Shown here one piece after another: positions 4,922-5,707 of a stretch of DNA of 5,707 nt. Every line of letters starts with the position of its first letter. Position 1 is the first letter of the stretch. Source of the stretch: Clostridiales bacterium UBA1701 (GTDB lineage Bacteria > Bacillota > Clostridia > Oscillospirales > Oscillospiraceae); contig DCJL01000031.1 in assembly GCA_002320035.1 (NCBI GenBank), positions 1-5,707 on the forward strand, read 5' to 3'. Position numbers and translations under genes: made by a program. The notes below the pieces were generated by a model that had not been told where the DNA came from, searched no databases, and saw nothing but the letters and a program-made list of their open reading frames with translations.

Positions 4922-5581
4922 ATGGATTTTGCTGAATATTTCCCCATGTGGGACAAGCTTGGGCCCGGCCAGAGGGAGCGGCTGAAAGGCGCCGCCTTTC
5001 GCCGGCGCGTGTCCGGGGGCACCGTGCTGCACAACGGCTCGGCGGATTGCCTGGGCTTTCTGCTGCTCCGCTCCGGCCAGCTCCGGGCTTACATACTCTC
5101 CCCGGAGGGCCGGGAGATCACCGTGTACCGGCTTTTTGAGATGGACGTCTGCCTTTTTTCCGCTTCCTGCATGATGCGCAACATTCAGTTTGATATCGTT
5201 ATCGAGGCCGAGAAGGATACGGAGCTGTGGATCATCCCGCCGGAGGTGTACAAGGTGCTGATGGAGGAGTCCGCTCCTCTGGCAAATTATACCAACGATA
5301 TTATGAGCAGCCGTTTTTCCGAGGTGATGTGGCTCATTGAGCAGATCATGTGGAAGAGCTTCGACAAGCGCCTGGCCGCTTTTCTCCTTCAGGAGAGCCG
5401 CCTTGAGGGCAGCGAAAAGCTGGCTATCACCCATGAAAAAATCAGCAGGCACATGGGCACCGCGCGGGAGGTGGTCACACGGATGCTCCGCTATTTCCAG
5501 AGCGAGGGCATGGTAAGGCTGGCCCGGGGTGGAATCGAGCTGACAGATGTAAAGAGCCTGGGCAGACTGGCGGAGGCCTGA
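4922..5581 (+). CDS. Crp/Fnr-family transcriptional regulator
   Basis: Cytoplasmic DNA-binding regulator of 219 aa, a normal length for the family. Residues 1-115 form the cyclic-nucleotide-binding-like beta-roll, with the recognisable EGREITVYRLFEMDVCLFSASC stretch (starting at 62) where the effector pocket lies. Residues about 117-150 are the long dimerisation helix. The C-terminal winged helix covers about 150-215, with the HTH at ITHEKISRHMG and recognition helix TAREVVTRMLRYF (180-192). The R182-E183-xxx-R187 spacing matches the base-contacting Arg-Glu-xxx-Arg of E. coli CRP. The N-terminal four-Cys [4Fe-4S] motif of FNR is absent; only C43, C77 and C83 exist, the latter two in the effector region, so the ligand is unknown. 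It is divergent from the metal-cluster operon across 135 bp of shared control DNA, making that operon the likeliest target. The family call is firm; target and effector are inferred. Confidence 0.93.
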   Translation: MDFAEYFPMWDKLGPGQRERLKGAAFRRRVSGGTVLHNGSADCLGFLLLRSGQLRAYILSPEGREITVYRLFEMDVCLFSASCMMRNIQFDIVIEAEKDTELWIIPPEVYKVLMEESAPLANYTNDIMSSRFSEVMWLIEQIMWKSFDKRLAAFLLQESRLEGSEKLAITHEKISRHMGTAREVVTRMLRYFQSEGMVRLARGGIELTDVKSLGRLAEA

Positions 5582-5615
5582 ATGTAAAATACAATAATTG
5601 AATAATAAAAAGCAG

Positions 5616-5646
5616 CCGCTCCGGCCCGGGTTTCGGGCCGGAGCGG
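5616..5646 (-). terminator. Strong hairpin terminator, T-tract on the minus strand
   Basis: A perfect 13-bp GC-rich stem, CCGCTCCGGCCCG (5616-5628) and CGGGCCGGAGCGG (5634-5646), with a 5-nt loop. Read on the minus strand it is followed by CTGCTTTTTATTATTC, a classical intrinsic terminator. Read on the plus strand it is followed by TGAGACTGTC, without a T-run. It therefore best fits a gene coming leftward from beyond the window, though the stem may also stop or stabilise the Crp/Fnr-family transcript ending 34 nt upstream. Confidence 0.75.
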
Positions 5647-5707
5647 TGAGACTGTCAAAAAAGGCTTGCTGAAGCGAAACCATTGGGCCGCGGGGGAGCT
5701 TGAGGGG
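5647..5707. other. Unassigned end of window
   Basis: Sixty-one bases with no identifiable gene. A minus-strand frame is open to the window edge and continues through the hairpin and antisense to the Crp/Fnr-family gene. Because it reads straight through a terminator it is not supported as coding. The 3' end of a leftward gene could lie just outside. Confidence 0.4.

Noticed and set aside
4823..5683. Minus-strand open frame of 286 aa opposite the Crp/Fnr-family gene
   Set aside because: It is antisense to a clear gene, runs through the terminator hairpin and the operon promoter, and shows no recognisable domain.

Overview
The window looks like a chromosomal segment from a strict anaerobe, most likely a GC-rich member of the Clostridia (Firmicutes). 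This is an inference. It rests on strong purine-rich Shine-Dalgarno sites (AGGAGG/AAAGGAGG types), GC-rich genes separated by AT-rich control regions, a superoxide reductase, and several iron-sulfur/metal-cluster proteins typical of anaerobes. No rRNA, tRNA, CRISPR array, insertion sequence or phage gene is visible.

Layout. (1) 1-1404, plus strand: the 3' part of glpK (glycerol kinase), lacking about 32 N-terminal residues at the window edge and closed by a strong hairpin terminator (1449-1478). (2) 1494-1871, minus strand: a complete desulfoferrodoxin-type superoxide reductase (dfx), with its own extended -10 promoter upstream. (3) 1982-4786, minus strand: a tight five-gene operon. In transcription order it encodes a DUF134 helix-turn-helix protein, a NifX/NifB-type (PF02579) small protein, two paralogous MinD-family ATPases each with an inserted 2x[4Fe-4S] ferredoxin domain, and a second PF02579 protein with a Cys/His tail. 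Junctions are 4-bp ATGA overlaps or gaps of 6 and 20 nt. (4) 4787-4921: a compact divergent control region with near-consensus promoters in both directions and repeated TTGACATA motifs. (5) 4922-5581, plus strand: a Crp/Fnr-family regulator. (6) 5582-5707: a 13-bp hairpin whose T-tract faces the minus strand, which suggests a convergent gene just beyond the window.

How the genes may work together. The operon matches in gene content the 'orange protein' (ORP) type clusters known from Desulfovibrio and many other anaerobes: small PF02579 proteins that can hold a metal-sulfur cluster, plus paired ferredoxin-containing MinD-like ATPases. The likely theme is ATP-driven, redox-linked assembly or transfer of a metal cluster, but the client is unknown. 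The divergent Crp/Fnr regulator and the operon-encoded DUF134 protein are the two obvious candidates to act on the shared control region. The superoxide reductase lies directly downstream in the same orientation with no convincing terminator between, so it may be both co-transcribed and independently expressed.
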